From contig NZ_FNQN01000007.1 in NCBI RefSeq assembly GCF_900107645.1, positions 1 through 64,000 of the forward strand: a stretch of DNA of 64,000 nucleotides, written 5' to 3'. Shown here piece by piece: positions 20,137 to 29,471 of the stretch. Position numbers and translations under genes: made by a program. Every line of letters begins with the position of its first letter. The stretch's first letter is position 1. The notes under the pieces were generated by a model that had not been told where the DNA came from, did no database searches, and saw nothing but the letters and a program-made list of their open reading frames with translations. Source of the DNA: Desulfuromusa kysingii (lineage in GTDB: Bacteria > Desulfobacterota > Desulfuromonadia > Desulfuromonadales > Geopsychrobacteraceae).

Positions 20137-20325
20137 ATGCCAATCTATGAATACCGTTGTGAACATTGCGGACAAACAGTTGAAAAAATCCAACGAAAGC
20201 CCGTCGCGCAAGTCCCTTGCCCTGCGTGTGGAAAAATCGCAACCCGATCCGTTTCTTTAACTTCAGCAGCCTCTTCTAGCGGTGGTGGTACCTGTAGCGC
20301 CCCAGCTGGTAGCGGATTTACCTGA
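20137..20325 (+). CDS. FmdB-family zinc ribbon protein
   Basis: 62 residues. The ATG at 20137 is chosen since MPIYEYRC is the invariant family start and GGAGGT lies 7-8 nt upstream; an upstream GTG overlaps that site. Cysteines in YRCEHCG and VPCPACG form the zinc ribbon, followed by a Ser/Gly-rich tail with one more Cys. Members were named after a formamidase regulator but the function is generally unknown. It precedes the selenoprotein gene by 93 nt on the same strand. Confidence 0.85.
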   Translation: MPIYEYRCEHCGQTVEKIQRKPVAQVPCPACGKIATRSVSLTSAASSSGGGTCSAPAGSGFT

Positions 20326-20418
20326 GGTTAACAAAAGGATAGAGTCTCTATCCAAAAGGTTATCACATTCAGATGAACCTTATAACTCATAGTAAAAGGA
20401 CAAAGGAGAGTAGTAAAG

Positions 20419-20730
20419 ATGTTATCGATTACAGACACTGCACGTGACAAATTAAAAGAACTGATGAAAGAGCATTCCGGAAAGTATCTACGCGTCGTAT
20501 TTGAAGGCTTTGGCTGAGGTGGCCCCAGCTTGGGCTTGACTCTGGATGAGTTAAAAAGTGATGAAAAAATTTATACCATTAACGAAATAGAGATCCTCAT
20601 TGACAACACCGTTCTTCCTCACACCAAAGAGAACCAGATTGACTTCATCAGTAATACCTATGGGCAAGGCTTTTCCATTGCTCCGGTAACAGGAAGTAGC
20701 TGTTCAAGTAGTGGCTGTAGCGGTTGCTAG
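20419..20730 (+). CDS. HesB/IscA-like selenoprotein (in-frame UGA = selenocysteine)
   Basis: One frame of 103 residues if the TGA at 20515-20517 (codon 33) is read as Sec. The protein reads through LRVVFEGFG-U-GGPSLGLTLDEL. In IscA/HesB proteins this is where the first conserved cysteine of the Fe-S scaffold sits (GxGCxG). Coding character is continuous on both sides of the TGA, and AAGGAG precedes the ATG. The tail has three cysteines (SSCSSSGCSGC). HesB-like selenoproteins are known from deltaproteobacteria. A GC-rich stem, GCCC/GGGC at 20522-20535, starts just after the UGA and could be part of a bacterial SECIS element. A standard gene caller would start at 20530 and lose the N-terminal third. 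Confidence 0.88.
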
Positions 20731-20750
20731 ACCTTTTTTGACAAAGCATA

Positions 20751-20787
20751 AAAAAGGGCCTCGCAACACAAGAAGCGAGGCCCTTTA
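20751..20787 (+). terminator. Terminator between selenoprotein and cyd genes
   Basis: 12-bp stem AAAGGGCCTCGC / GCGAGGCCCTTT with a 10-nt loop, flanked by A- and T-runs, so it can work in both directions between the convergent units. Confidence 0.85.
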
Positions 20788-20812
20788 ACCGATAAAGACT
20801 CTTCTCACCTGA

Positions 20813-20899
20813 CTACAATAGATTCCACTTACTCAATAATTTAAGAGAACCAACGTAAGATGCAACAATGAGAATCAACCATAAAAATAACGGAATCAT
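20813..20899 (-). CDS. 28-residue single-pass membrane protein after cydB (CydX-like position)
   Basis: A short frame with AGGAG 6 nt before the ATG, starting 13 nt downstream of the cydB stop. The product is MIPLFLWLILIVASY followed by VGSLKLLSKWNLL. Residues 3-19 form one hydrophobic helix and the C-terminus is basic. Size, position, ribosome site and topology match the small CydX/CydS-type subunits that stabilise haem in bd oxidases, though the sequence differs from E. coli CydX. A terminator follows. Assignment as a bd-oxidase accessory subunit is inference from context. Confidence 0.65.
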   Translation of the reverse strand: MIPLFLWLILIVASYVGSLKLLSKWNLL

Positions 20900-20912
20900 A
20901 ATTTACTCCTGT

Positions 20913-22043
20913 TTAATAGCTTTTCTTATCAGTTACTAACTCTTCTAGCGTCAATTTCTTGCTGTCCATCTGTCTCCAGAACCAAATAATATAGGCAAGG
21001 ACAACGGGAACCAGCAACGCGACATAACTCATCACCGTCAACGTATAATGGCTACTTGAAGCATTATAGATCGTCAGGCTACTCGCCAAATCAATTTTAG
21101 ATGGATAAAAAGCGGTGTTGTTATAACCGGCGACAAAGAATATCGCCAGACACGTCATCACAGTCCCTAAACCTGCTGGCCAAATACCTCGCACAGATGC
21201 AGTAAAACGGTTCAGAGTCACGCCATAGACAACTAACACAAGACCGGCTAGAAGCAGAATCAGGTTCAGGGGCATCTGGATCAAGTTATAAAAATACTTA
21301 TTTGCTTCCAGAGTCACAGTGTTATCAACCGGATTCACCGCGTAACCATCCATCATCACAAGACGGATCAACACATAAATGAGAAAAGGGAGTGCACAAA
21401 GAAGATTATTAAAAGAAGATATTTTCAACTTTGCAACGAGACTTTCGTGATCAAGATTGTTGGTTAGATACAAGGCCCCCAAGGTTCTCGCCAAAAAGAC
21501 CATGAACAATCCAAAGCTGAGATTAAAAAAACTGAAGGCCGCTTCCAAGCCACGCAGAACATGCTGCCACTGCACCAGGTTGTATTCATTCAGGGTAAAA
21601 TTAGAACCAGTAAAAAAGGTGCCAACGGCGGCACCGATCAGCAGAATACCAACGGAGCCATTGACAAACAAAAAAGCGTCAAAAATCCCTTTGCCAAGAA
21701 AATTATTGGGTTTACGGCGATATTCATAGCTGACGGCCTGAATGATAAAGGTAAACAAAATCAGAATCCAGACCCAGTAAGCCCCACCAAAGCTAGTGGC
21801 ATAAAACAGTGGAAAGGCCGCAAAAAGAGCCCCACCAAAAAGGACCAGAGTGGTAAATGTGAGTTCCCATTTACGCCCCAGAGAGTTCACCACCAGAACC
21901 TTCTCATCTTCTGTCAGACCGAGAGTTGAAAGGAGGGTTTGACCACCCTGGACAAAGGTCAAGAACACGAACAAGGACCCGACCAGTGTCGTAATAAACC
22001 ACCATAATTGTTGCAAAACAGATAAGTCTAAACTGCCAAACAT
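20913..22043 (-). CDS. cydB: Cytochrome bd quinol oxidase subunit II
   Basis: About 376 residues. The ATG at 22043 (MFGSLDLSVLQQLWW) has AAGGAG 8 nt upstream; the longer frame begins at TTG inside the cydA stop. It has about eight to nine membrane segments with CydB motifs FVFLTFVQGGQTLL, FPLFYATSFGGAYWVW, YEYRRK and the late VMSYVALLVPVVLAYI. With CydA it forms the membrane oxidase reducing O2 to water at high affinity. Confidence 0.92.
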   Translation of the reverse strand: MFGSLDLSVLQQLWWFITTLVGSLFVFLTFVQGGQTLLSTLGLTEDEKVLVVNSLGRKWELTFTTLVLFGGALFAAFPLFYATSFGGAYWVWILILFTFIIQAVSYEYRRKPNNFLGKGIFDAFLFVNGSVGILLIGAAVGTFFTGSNFTLNEYNLVQWQHVLRGLEAAFSFFNLSFGLFMVFLARTLGALYLTNNLDHESLVAKLKISSFNNLLCALPFLIYVLIRLVMMDGYAVNPVDNTVTLEANKYFYNLIQMPLNLILLLAGLVLVVYGVTLNRFTASVRGIWPAGLGTVMTCLAIFFVAGYNNTAFYPSKIDLASSLTIYNASSSHYTLTVMSYVALLVPVVLAYIIWFWRQMDSKKLTLEELVTDKKSY

Positions 22044-22045
22044 AA

Positions 22046-23581
22046 TCAATCTCCTTCCGGACCAATAGAAATTTGCTTGGCCATTATTTTGAGCTCGGCG
22101 ATCAGCAAAGCAGAAAACAGAATAAGGAACATAAAGAAGGTCACTTCGACGGTTCCAGAATCAAGGTTAGATCTGGCGACGGTGACAGGCAGTAAACCCT
22201 GAATGGCCCAAGGTTGCCGTCCGACTTCCGTGACAATCCAACCTGCTTGTTGAGCGATAAGACCAAGGAAGAAAGTGAACATCCCAAGCTTCAATAACAA
22301 CGGTTGCTTCAGCAACTGATCTTTATACAGAAAGTAGAGATAAACCATAAAAACGAGGATAAAGAATGTCCCCAATCCCACCATGACTCTAAAAGCATAG
22401 AAAATAATCGGCACATAGGGGACTGCTTGTTCAGCGTAGTCCAAATATCCATAACCAAGATAGTCACTATTTTCGTCAAACAGAGACAGCGCCTTACCTG
22501 CGGCAAGTTGATCGCCAGAGGTCTTGGCCGCTTTGTAGTCGCCAAGTCCCGCAACGGCGAGTTTGCCACGCACCATTTTCTCTTCGACCCCCATAACGTT
22601 TTCAGCTTCGTTACCATAAACCAGATCATTGATGCCGGGGACAAAGCTATTAATTTCACGGTTAGCTAACAATGACAAAACCATGGGGACCTTGACTTGA
22701 AAAATAAAGGAATCCTCATCATCCCCGGGAGCCTTACTCATATTCAATAAACCGGCTGCAACCAACCCGGCAGAGCGCTCGCCATCGTAAAGTCCTTCCA
22801 TCGCGGCTAACTTCATCGGCTGGACATTAGCAGCGTGGTAAGCATGCTCATCACCCGTGTAAGCCACAAACAGAGAGGCGAGCAAACCAAAGGTACAGGC
22901 AACCGTCAAAGAACGCTTCGCAAACAGAAGGTGCCGTTTTCTCAGCAAATACCAACTGGAAACCGCAACAACAAACAATGACGCATACAAAAAGCCAGAA
23001 CTGGTGACATGGACAAAGTGACTGATTGCGACAGGAGAGAAGACCAGAGCGCCAAAATCAACCATCTCAAAACGTGCCAAATCCGGATTGAATTTCATTC
23101 CGACCGGATGTTGCATCCAGCCGTTGGCGATCAGAATCCAGACAGCGGAAAGATTGGAGCCAACGGCCACCATCCAGGTCGCAAACAGGTGAGCTTTTTT
23201 TGAAACCCGATTCCAACCGAAAAACATAACAGCAAAAAAAGTCGCTTCAAGGAAAAATGCTGCAATCCCTTCGATCGCCAGTGGAGCGCCAAAAATATCG
23301 CCAACCATCCAGGAATAATTTGACCAGTTGGTGCCAAATTCAAACTCCAGAATGATACCGGTCGCAACCCCGATAGCAAAGTTAATACCAAATAAAGTCA
23401 TCCAGAAACGGGTTAATCTCCTCCACTGCTCATCCCCGGTTTTCACATAAATAGATTCGAAAAATGCGCAGAGGAAAGAGAGGCCAAGCGTCAAAGGCAC
23501 AAAAAGCCAATGATACATGGCGGTTAAAGCAAACGTGGCTCTCGCCCAGTTCACCATAGTCAAATCGACCTGTTCAATCAC
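22046..23581 (-). CDS. cydA: Cytochrome bd quinol oxidase subunit I
   Basis: 511 residues from a GTG start preceded by AGGAGG. Haem-ligand and quinol-site motifs are present: ATFALTAMYHWLFVPL, GIILEFEFGTNWSNYSWMVGDIFG, HPVGMKFN, and GWIVTEVGRQPW. The Q-loop is moderate in length, unlike the long E. coli form. It sits between DUF4492 and cydB. In an otherwise anaerobic-looking organism this oxidase probably serves oxygen removal or microaerobic respiration. Confidence 0.94.
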   Translation of the reverse strand: MIEQVDLTMVNWARATFALTAMYHWLFVPLTLGLSFLCAFFESIYVKTGDEQWRRLTRFWMTLFGINFAIGVATGIILEFEFGTNWSNYSWMVGDIFGAPLAIEGIAAFFLEATFFAVMFFGWNRVSKKAHLFATWMVAVGSNLSAVWILIANGWMQHPVGMKFNPDLARFEMVDFGALVFSPVAISHFVHVTSSGFLYASLFVVAVSSWYLLRKRHLLFAKRSLTVACTFGLLASLFVAYTGDEHAYHAANVQPMKLAAMEGLYDGERSAGLVAAGLLNMSKAPGDDEDSFIFQVKVPMVLSLLANREINSFVPGINDLVYGNEAENVMGVEEKMVRGKLAVAGLGDYKAAKTSGDQLAAGKALSLFDENSDYLGYGYLDYAEQAVPYVPIIFYAFRVMVGLGTFFILVFMVYLYFLYKDQLLKQPLLLKLGMFTFFLGLIAQQAGWIVTEVGRQPWAIQGLLPVTVARSNLDSGTVEVTFFMFLILFSALLIAELKIMAKQISIGPEGD

Positions 23582-23631
23582 GTTCTACCTCCTATCCTTA
23601 TTGTTGTGGTCAGGGTTACCCCAAAAAATAT

Positions 23632-23850
23632 TTACTGAGTACTCGATGCAGGTTGAGTCAGATTATTCAACACATGATCTGCTCGTTCCGCATCCGTATC
23701 AAAGTTTGTTGCCAGGAAATCAGGAAAAAAGAAAAGTTTAAGAATAGCAAACATGATGAACAACTTTATGAGGATGATTTTCCACAGTGTCCGCCCAACA
23801 ACCATCGAGCGAAAACCGTCGTAGTAAAAATTAAAAACATTTTTAATCAT
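23632..23850 (-). CDS. DUF4492 membrane protein of the cyd operon
   Basis: 72 residues: NFYYDGFRSMVVGRTLWKIILIKLFIMF then LKLFFFPDFL, matching DUF4492, a small protein repeatedly found directly upstream of cydA in anaerobes and microaerophiles. One membrane helix lies around residues 24-45 and the rest is polar. It precedes cydA by 50 nt in the same direction. A possible promoter (TTGACT at 23933-23938 on the minus strand, weak -10 near 23910) lies upstream. The function is unknown; an assembly or accessory role is inferred. Confidence 0.82.
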   Translation of the reverse strand: MIKNVFNFYYDGFRSMVVGRTLWKIILIKLFIMFAILKLFFFPDFLATNFDTDAERADHVLNNLTQPASSTQ

Positions 23851-24147
23851 TATCTCAGCACCAATAACGTATGCAAAACAGGCCTCATATATATAACCAT
23901 TGCGGTGATATTTACACCCAACATCAAATAAGAGTCAAGGACAATTATACCAGCAAGTATGATATATTCAATTTTCTAAAGATTTGTAATTGTTGATCAT
24001 TTATAAAAAGATGTTAAAAATAATGTTGACTAAAAAGGTCGGATAAGCCACTCTTATTGCGATAACTACGGAGCTTGCATTGCAGGAGACGAAGGTTAAA
24101 CGATCAACGTAATCAAATTAGAATTTTCCTCAACTGACTGTTTACCT

Positions 24148-25974
24148 ATGCCACAAAAACAGAAATTAAATATGACAACTTTCTTACCAACCTGTCGCGC
24201 AGAAATGGTGGCAAAGGGATGGCAAGAGTTAGATATCCTGTTTATCAGCGGAGATGCATACATTGATCATCCAGCTTTCGGAACAGCACTATTAGCTCGA
24301 CTTCTGGAGAGTTATGGCTTTCGTGTTGGTATCCTCGCGCAGCCCGACTGGAAAACCCCTGAAGCGTTCACCGTAATGGGACGGCCACGCCTATTTGCAG
24401 CCATCGCAGCCGGAGCCATGGACTCAATGGTGAATCACTATACAGCGGCCAAAAAACTTCGACACAATGACGCCTACACCCCCGGCGGAGTCGCAGGTAA
24501 GCGACCTAATCGAGCCGTCATCGCCTATACCGCCGCGGTCAAAGGGGCATTCAAAGGCTTACCAACGGTCATAGGCGGGATTGAAGCCAGCTTGCGACGG
24601 TTGGCACATTACGACTACTGGTCCGACAAAGTCAGAAGATCTATTCTGGTTGATAGCAAGGCGGATTTACTTCTTTATGGTATGGCGGAGACATCACTGC
24701 TGGAAATCGCGCAACGCTTAAAAGCAGGTGAATCGATTGACACTTTACAAGATATTAGAGGGACAGCTTTTGTCACCAAAGAGCCGCAAGACAATCCCCT
24801 CCCCCTCCCGTCATTTGAGCTAGTCTCTGAATCGCCCGATGCCTACAATCTGGCTTTTAAGCTCGCCAGTGAACAGGTCAATCCCTTTTCTGCCAAACCA
24901 CTGGCGCAACAACATGGCATCCGAACTGTTATTATCAATCCGCCATCGTTGCCACTTTCAACCGAAAAGCTGGATCAAACCTACGATCTGCCCTTTCAGC
25001 GTCATCCCCACCCCAGTTATAGCCAGGAGATCCCCGCTTTTGAGCAGATCCGCACCTCTGTCACCAGTCATCGCGGCTGTTTTGGTGGCTGCGCCTTTTG
25101 TGCTATCACCCATCATCAAGGCAAAATTATTCAATCCCGTTCTGAACGCTCGATCCTACGGGAAATTGACACTATCTGTTCACAAGACGATTTTCGCGGC
25201 ACCATTAGCGACGTCGGCGGCCCGACAGCCAACATGTACGGTCTGCATTGTAGCCATCCCATGGTGGAGAAAAGTTGCAAACGGGCAAGCTGTCTGTTCC
25301 CCGATGTGTGCAAAAATCTGATCACCGATGACCAACCCGCAACCAGACTACTCAAAAAGATACGTCAACACAAAAAGGTGAAACATACTTTTGTTGCTTC
25401 AGGGATTCGTTACGACCTACTACCAATGCAGAAACATTACTTTACAGACCTCATCCAGCATCATGTTGGTGGCTTACTCAAAGTTGCCCCCGAATCAACC
25501 AGCGACAAAGTTACCCAGGTCATGCGCAAACCTGGCGCCAGCGTATTCACCAACTTTCTTGATCAATTCCGCCAAAAAAGTCGTGAACTCGGATTACGCC
25601 AGGGGATTGTCCCCTACCTGATCAGCAGCCACCCGGGCTGTACGGTCAATGACATGATCGATGTCGCCCTCTACCTGAAGAAACACCAACTTAAAGTTGA
25701 ACAGGTTCAGGATTTCACCCCCACACCGGGAAGCCTCTCCACTTGCATCTACCATACGGGCAAAGATCCATTCAGCGGACAGAAAATCCACATTCCACGT
25801 ACAACAAAAGAGAGGCGTCTGCAAAAGGCTCTTTTACTTTGGCATCTACCAGAAAACCGACCGAACATACTTGAAGCATTGAAGCTTTGTGGGCGAGAAA
25901 AAGATTCAGGCATTCTCTTTGAGACAATCGTACGAAAAAAACACAGACATAAGAAATCAACGCAAAAAAGGTAA
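24148..25974 (+). CDS. YgiQ-family radical SAM protein
   Basis: 608 residues, shorter than E. coli YgiQ (about 740). The N-terminal FLPTCRAEMVAKGWQELDILFISGDAYIDHPAFG is the family's B12-binding-like domain. The radical SAM cluster motif is CFGGCAFC near residue 313 (Cx3Cx2C). Conserved APESTSDKV and PYLISSHPGCT follow. The reaction is unknown. The start is not supported by a clear ribosome site; the in-frame ATG at 24172 is an alternative. Confidence 0.88.
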   Translation: MPQKQKLNMTTFLPTCRAEMVAKGWQELDILFISGDAYIDHPAFGTALLARLLESYGFRVGILAQPDWKTPEAFTVMGRPRLFAAIAAGAMDSMVNHYTAAKKLRHNDAYTPGGVAGKRPNRAVIAYTAAVKGAFKGLPTVIGGIEASLRRLAHYDYWSDKVRRSILVDSKADLLLYGMAETSLLEIAQRLKAGESIDTLQDIRGTAFVTKEPQDNPLPLPSFELVSESPDAYNLAFKLASEQVNPFSAKPLAQQHGIRTVIINPPSLPLSTEKLDQTYDLPFQRHPHPSYSQEIPAFEQIRTSVTSHRGCFGGCAFCAITHHQGKIIQSRSERSILREIDTICSQDDFRGTISDVGGPTANMYGLHCSHPMVEKSCKRASCLFPDVCKNLITDDQPATRLLKKIRQHKKVKHTFVASGIRYDLLPMQKHYFTDLIQHHVGGLLKVAPESTSDKVTQVMRKPGASVFTNFLDQFRQKSRELGLRQGIVPYLISSHPGCTVNDMIDVALYLKKHQLKVEQVQDFTPTPGSLSTCIYHTGKDPFSGQKIHIPRTTKERRLQKALLLWHLPENRPNILEALKLCGREKDSGILFETIVRKKHRHKKSTQKR

Positions 25975-26007
25975 GACACGGCCTCGTTAGAGTGATAACA
26001 ATTCGAC

Positions 26008-26625
26008 TCAAGAACTGTCTAACTTAATGCGATGAAGAACTTGATAGGGACCTTGAAGATCTCTGGTTTCATATTGAGCGAAGACCAGTTCATTGGCTGT
26101 AAACTCAATATCATTTGAGCTGAGTGCAGAAAATTTCTTTACCATAGCGGCTGTTTTATAGGCTTTATTATAGAATCCCAGAGTGACGTGTGGAGTGTAG
26201 CGATCCGTGTCATATTCGGCTGAGATTTGATTCAAACATGCACGGATGGAATCCAATTTCCCCAGAGGGTCACGAACTGAAAGATAAGGACAAGCAGCAA
26301 AGCTATTACACCCAGACAACTGTAAAGAAAAGGATTCAAAATGGTTTTTCTCTATCTGGTCGACCTGCTGTGTCATTAAATCTTGATGGAAATGATGATC
26401 AGCAAGCAAGCCTGACGTGACCAAAGTCATATGCGGTTGACGCCTATAACAGGGATGTAATTTACCGGAGAGGTACTCCTGATACGCTCTGATTTTATCC
26501 TGGCAAGCCGGATCTGATATTTCAATCGCCCAGAATCCAAAGTACTTAATCCCCTTGTGCCACTCTGAAAAATCAAGCAGCTCTGTCGGGAAGGTTGTCT
26601 CAAAATTTAAAAAATCGGCAAACAT
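26008..26625 (-). CDS. 2H phosphoesterase / 2'-5' RNA ligase-like protein
   Basis: 205 residues with two HxT motifs, PHMTLVTSG near residue 65 and PHVTLGFYN near residue 146, the hallmark of the LigT/2H superfamily. Such enzymes open 2',3'-cyclic phosphates or join 2'-5' RNA ends. The rest of the sequence is diverged and the substrate cannot be set. It converges with the YgiQ gene, the stops being 33 nt apart. Confidence 0.75.
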   Translation of the reverse strand: MFADFLNFETTFPTELLDFSEWHKGIKYFGFWAIEISDPACQDKIRAYQEYLSGKLHPCYRRQPHMTLVTSGLLADHHFHQDLMTQQVDQIEKNHFESFSLQLSGCNSFAACPYLSVRDPLGKLDSIRACLNQISAEYDTDRYTPHVTLGFYNKAYKTAAMVKKFSALSSNDIEFTANELVFAQYETRDLQGPYQVLHRIKLDSS

Positions 26626-26819
26626 GGGAATCCGTCAAACTCTTCTGGCAAAGGGGAAGTTATGATCAACACTGGGCTCGTATGGTGTCGCTAAATGTTG
26701 ATCGAGCGCGTTTCACTGTATTCGAAAGACATCTTACCGATTTTTTGCTATGGAGACTATTCTTCTGTTCGTTTTTACTTCAACTGTAGATTTTCCCCCT
26801 TCTGTTTGATGTCGTCGGA

Positions 26820-27330
26820 ATGGAGCAGTTGAGTTCTAATCAAAGAAAACCAGCGGGTCTCGTCCCGCCAGACGAGTGGCTTTTCTATCACGACATAGAA
26901 AAGTCACCAAAAGAGGTCACCCCAATCCCCGCGCCTGCCAAGGCAGGTTCCTTCCACTACACAAACCAGCGATGCGCTCGCAAAACTCGGGACTTGCAGC
27001 CCCTCAAACATTCCTCGCTTATTTCATCGCCGGTTTGCTCCGCTCCAGCGCGGGGATCAGGGGGGGGGAAGAGTAGACGTTTTGTCGTCAATTCCCGTGT
27101 GACGCAGCCGCAATGGAGCAGCTGGTTTGAGATTAGAGCGGCAAATGTTTGAGGGCGACAGCCCGAGTTTTTGCCGCTCCTCAAAGCAGCTGTGAAATGG
27201 AGGGAACTCGCAGGGCAAGGAGGTCGGGTGCCCTTTTTTGCTGACTTTTTTGTGGCACGACAAAAAAGTCAGGCGTCGAGCGGGGCCGCAACCCCGCGAC
27301 CTTGCTCTTTTGACTTACAATCAAAGAGAA
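26820..27330. repeat. Two inverted copies of a hairpin-rich dispersed repeat
   Basis: Two roughly 210-bp copies face each other. The left copy (about 26835-27055, plus) and right copy (about 27100-27330, minus) share a GC hairpin (26853-26868 and 27280-27297) and an AT hairpin (26880-26903 and 27243-27270). They also share a translated pattern, FLSRHRKVTKRGHP versus FLSCHKKVSKKGHP. The AT-hairpin arms differ by compensatory changes. A run of nine Gs at 27060-27068 lies between. The frames lack ribosome sites and contain many stops, so this is judged non-coding. Similar hairpin repeats seem widespread in Proteobacteria (memory, not checked). Confidence 0.7.
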
Positions 27331-27682
27331 CCAGCCATTTTACTAACAAACAACTTTATATTACACCACAAATCATTCATCAAAACGCGAGGCAACGAAG
27401 AGTTCACAAACAAAACGCAAATAAAGGACAAATGTTGTATTTACCGCCATACCTACTTAACTTTTAGTAATATTTTTTACCCTAAATAAAATTTCACTTG
27501 ACAATATAGCCTATTTTTTGTTTGTTTGCGTTAGTAAACCAGCGTTTTAGTTATGCTCTATCTACTTTTAATCAAGCTTTAACGTCACTTAAGTTTAGTT
27601 CAGATTTGAAGCTCGTCCGGCCAAAGCCACTAACACCGACAGGTCGGATAAAATTTAATTTTTTTTGTAAAGGGATGCCCAT
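27331..27682. other. AT-rich spacer upstream of acyl-CoA carboxylase
   Basis: No gene is seen. TTGACA lies at 27498-27503 and may be the -35 of a promoter for the carboxylase genes, but the expected -10 (TTTGTT at 27521-27526) is poor. AAAGGG before 27683 is the ribosome site. Confidence 0.4.
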
Positions 27683-29407
27683 ATGTCAAAAACCAAAATT
27701 AAGCCCTCATTGCAAAATCCTCTCGCAACAGCGGAAGAAGTTGAGTTTAACATTCCGGGCGAAATCGCAGGGAAGACTGGTGCTTACGAAGAGGTCATGA
27801 AGGAAGGCTATGAACTGACCCAACGACCCATCAAATCGGTGGCGGTTGGCCAGATTGAAAAGCAACACTTCAAAAAACGAATGACGGTTTGGGAACGGAT
27901 TAAAGTTCTCACGGATAATGACCCGAACATTCTGTTCCAGAACTGGGGAAAGAATTTAGACGGTGCATCACTGGTAACAGGAATTTTGAATATTGGCGGT
28001 CGCGATGTCGCCCTTTACGGTCATGACTTCACTGTTCGCGCTGGTTCAATCGATGCGACCAATGGTCAAAAACTGGCCCGACTGATGTACATGGCTGGGG
28101 AAAAAGGGATTCCGCTGATCGGCATGAATGACTCTGCCGGGGCGTTTGTCCCTGCGGGTGTTGGTGGACTCGACGGTTATGCTGAGGCTTTTACCGCTCT
28201 GCGTAAGATCAGTGGAGTGGTCCCAACGGTGATGTGCATGTTCGGATTCAACGCTGGTGGCGGTTCCTACCTGCCGAGGCAGGGAAGTTTTGTCATCCAA
28301 CCCGAAGAAACTTTCTTCGGCTTAACCGGCCCCGGTGTTGTTAAATCGGTTCTGGGTGAGGACATCACGCCAGAGGACTTAGGTGGGCCAAAGGTGCATG
28401 CCGCGACAGGTGTGACCGATCTGACGGTCGCTGATGAAACTGCAGCGCTGCGGACAGCAGTCCGTCTTATCAGCTATATTCCCGACAACAACCATACAAT
28501 GGCCCCCTTCCTGGAAACAAGTGATCCCATTGATCGCAAGACGTGGGAAATCAACACTTTGCTGAAAAAAGCATTCAATTCTCCGACGGGATTTAATACC
28601 CCCTTTGATGTCTCCATCATCATCCAGCAAATCTGTGACCACGGCGATTATTTTGAGATGCAACCAACCCGGGCTCGTGAAGCCATCACCGCTTTTGGTC
28701 GCTTAGGGGGCAACGTTGTCGGCTTTGTCGCTAACAATTCTGCGGTTTCCTCAGGGCAAATTGATTGTGATTCTGCAGTAAAGATTGCCCGCTTCGTCCG
28801 CTTCTGTAACATCTACAATATTCCTCTGATTTTCATGGAGGATACGACCGGTTTCTTGCCGGGCCGAGAACAGGAAGCGCGTGGCATCGTCCAAGCTGGG
28901 CGGACGATGCTAGATTCAATTGTTGATGTCCGGACCCCGAGAATTCTGTTGATACTCCGCAATGCCTACGGCGGCGCCTACGCTTCTTATAATAATTACC
29001 CAACAGGGGCTGATCTGGTTCTCGCTCTACCAACAACCCGCCTTGCCGTTATGGGCCCAGCAGGAAAAGAATTTGTCTATAAATCTGAACTGCGTAAGGT
29101 ACGTGGAGCGGTTAAACAGCGCATAGCAGCGAATATTCTGGAACGGACGAAAGCAGGGATGGATGGTCTCGATGCAAAAAAAGACGCCGAAAAGGAAGCC
29201 GCTGAATGGCTGAAACTAGAAGAAGCAGCCCTGAACCAACGCTATGAAAAAGAGTTAATGAACCCCAAAGAAGGTCTGGCCCTGGGCTCGATCTCCTCAC
29301 TGGTCATGCCAACAGACCTGCGTAAGGTCCTTGGCGAAAACCTCAACTTCTTCTTGCGTCACTACAAGCCATCAGCATGGCAAAGTGTACAGCGTGAATT
29401 CCATTAA
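27683..29407 (+). CDS. Acyl-CoA carboxylase, carboxyltransferase (beta) subunit
   Basis: 574 residues. It shows the two crotonase-like halves of a biotin-dependent carboxyltransferase, with [51 protein letters not shown], and in the second half [19 protein letters not shown] and [12 protein letters not shown]. It transfers the carboxyl from carboxybiotin to an acyl-CoA. Acetyl- or propionyl-CoA is likely, but no motif decides. The longer N-terminal region (about 60 residues before VWERIKVL) differs from standard PccB. It pairs with the biotin carboxylase gene 64 nt downstream. Confidence 0.88.
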   Translation: MSKTKIKPSLQNPLATAEEVEFNIPGEIAGKTGAYEEVMKEGYELTQRPIKSVAVGQIEKQHFKKRMTVWERIKVLTDNDPNILFQNWGKNLDGASLVTGILNIGGRDVALYGHDFTVRAGSIDATNGQKLARLMYMAGEKGIPLIGMNDSAGAFVPAGVGGLDGYAEAFTALRKISGVVPTVMCMFGFNAGGGSYLPRQGSFVIQPEETFFGLTGPGVVKSVLGEDITPEDLGGPKVHAATGVTDLTVADETAALRTAVRLISYIPDNNHTMAPFLETSDPIDRKTWEINTLLKKAFNSPTGFNTPFDVSIIIQQICDHGDYFEMQPTRAREAITAFGRLGGNVVGFVANNSAVSSGQIDCDSAVKIARFVRFCNIYNIPLIFMEDTTGFLPGREQEARGIVQAGRTMLDSIVDVRTPRILLILRNAYGGAYASYNNYPTGADLVLALPTTRLAVMGPAGKEFVYKSELRKVRGAVKQRIAANILERTKAGMDGLDAKKDAEKEAAEWLKLEEAALNQRYEKELMNPKEGLALGSISSLVMPTDLRKVLGENLNFFLRHYKPSAWQSVQREFH

Positions 29408-29471
29408 TTGTTGAGGACTGAAATATATTACATTTATATTTTCAACCACATAGAAAGTGGAGATTAAAACT

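Noticed and set aside
20515-20517. TGA as a normal stop making the HesB-like gene a pseudogene
   Set aside because: The conserved IscA-like sequence continues in the same frame, the codon sits at the cysteine position, and HesB-like selenoproteins are known in this lineage.
26820-27467. Several overlapping open frames on both strands in the repeat region as genes
   Set aside because: No ribosome sites, low-complexity and GC-hairpin content, and the same pattern in both inverted copies; repeat sequence explains them.
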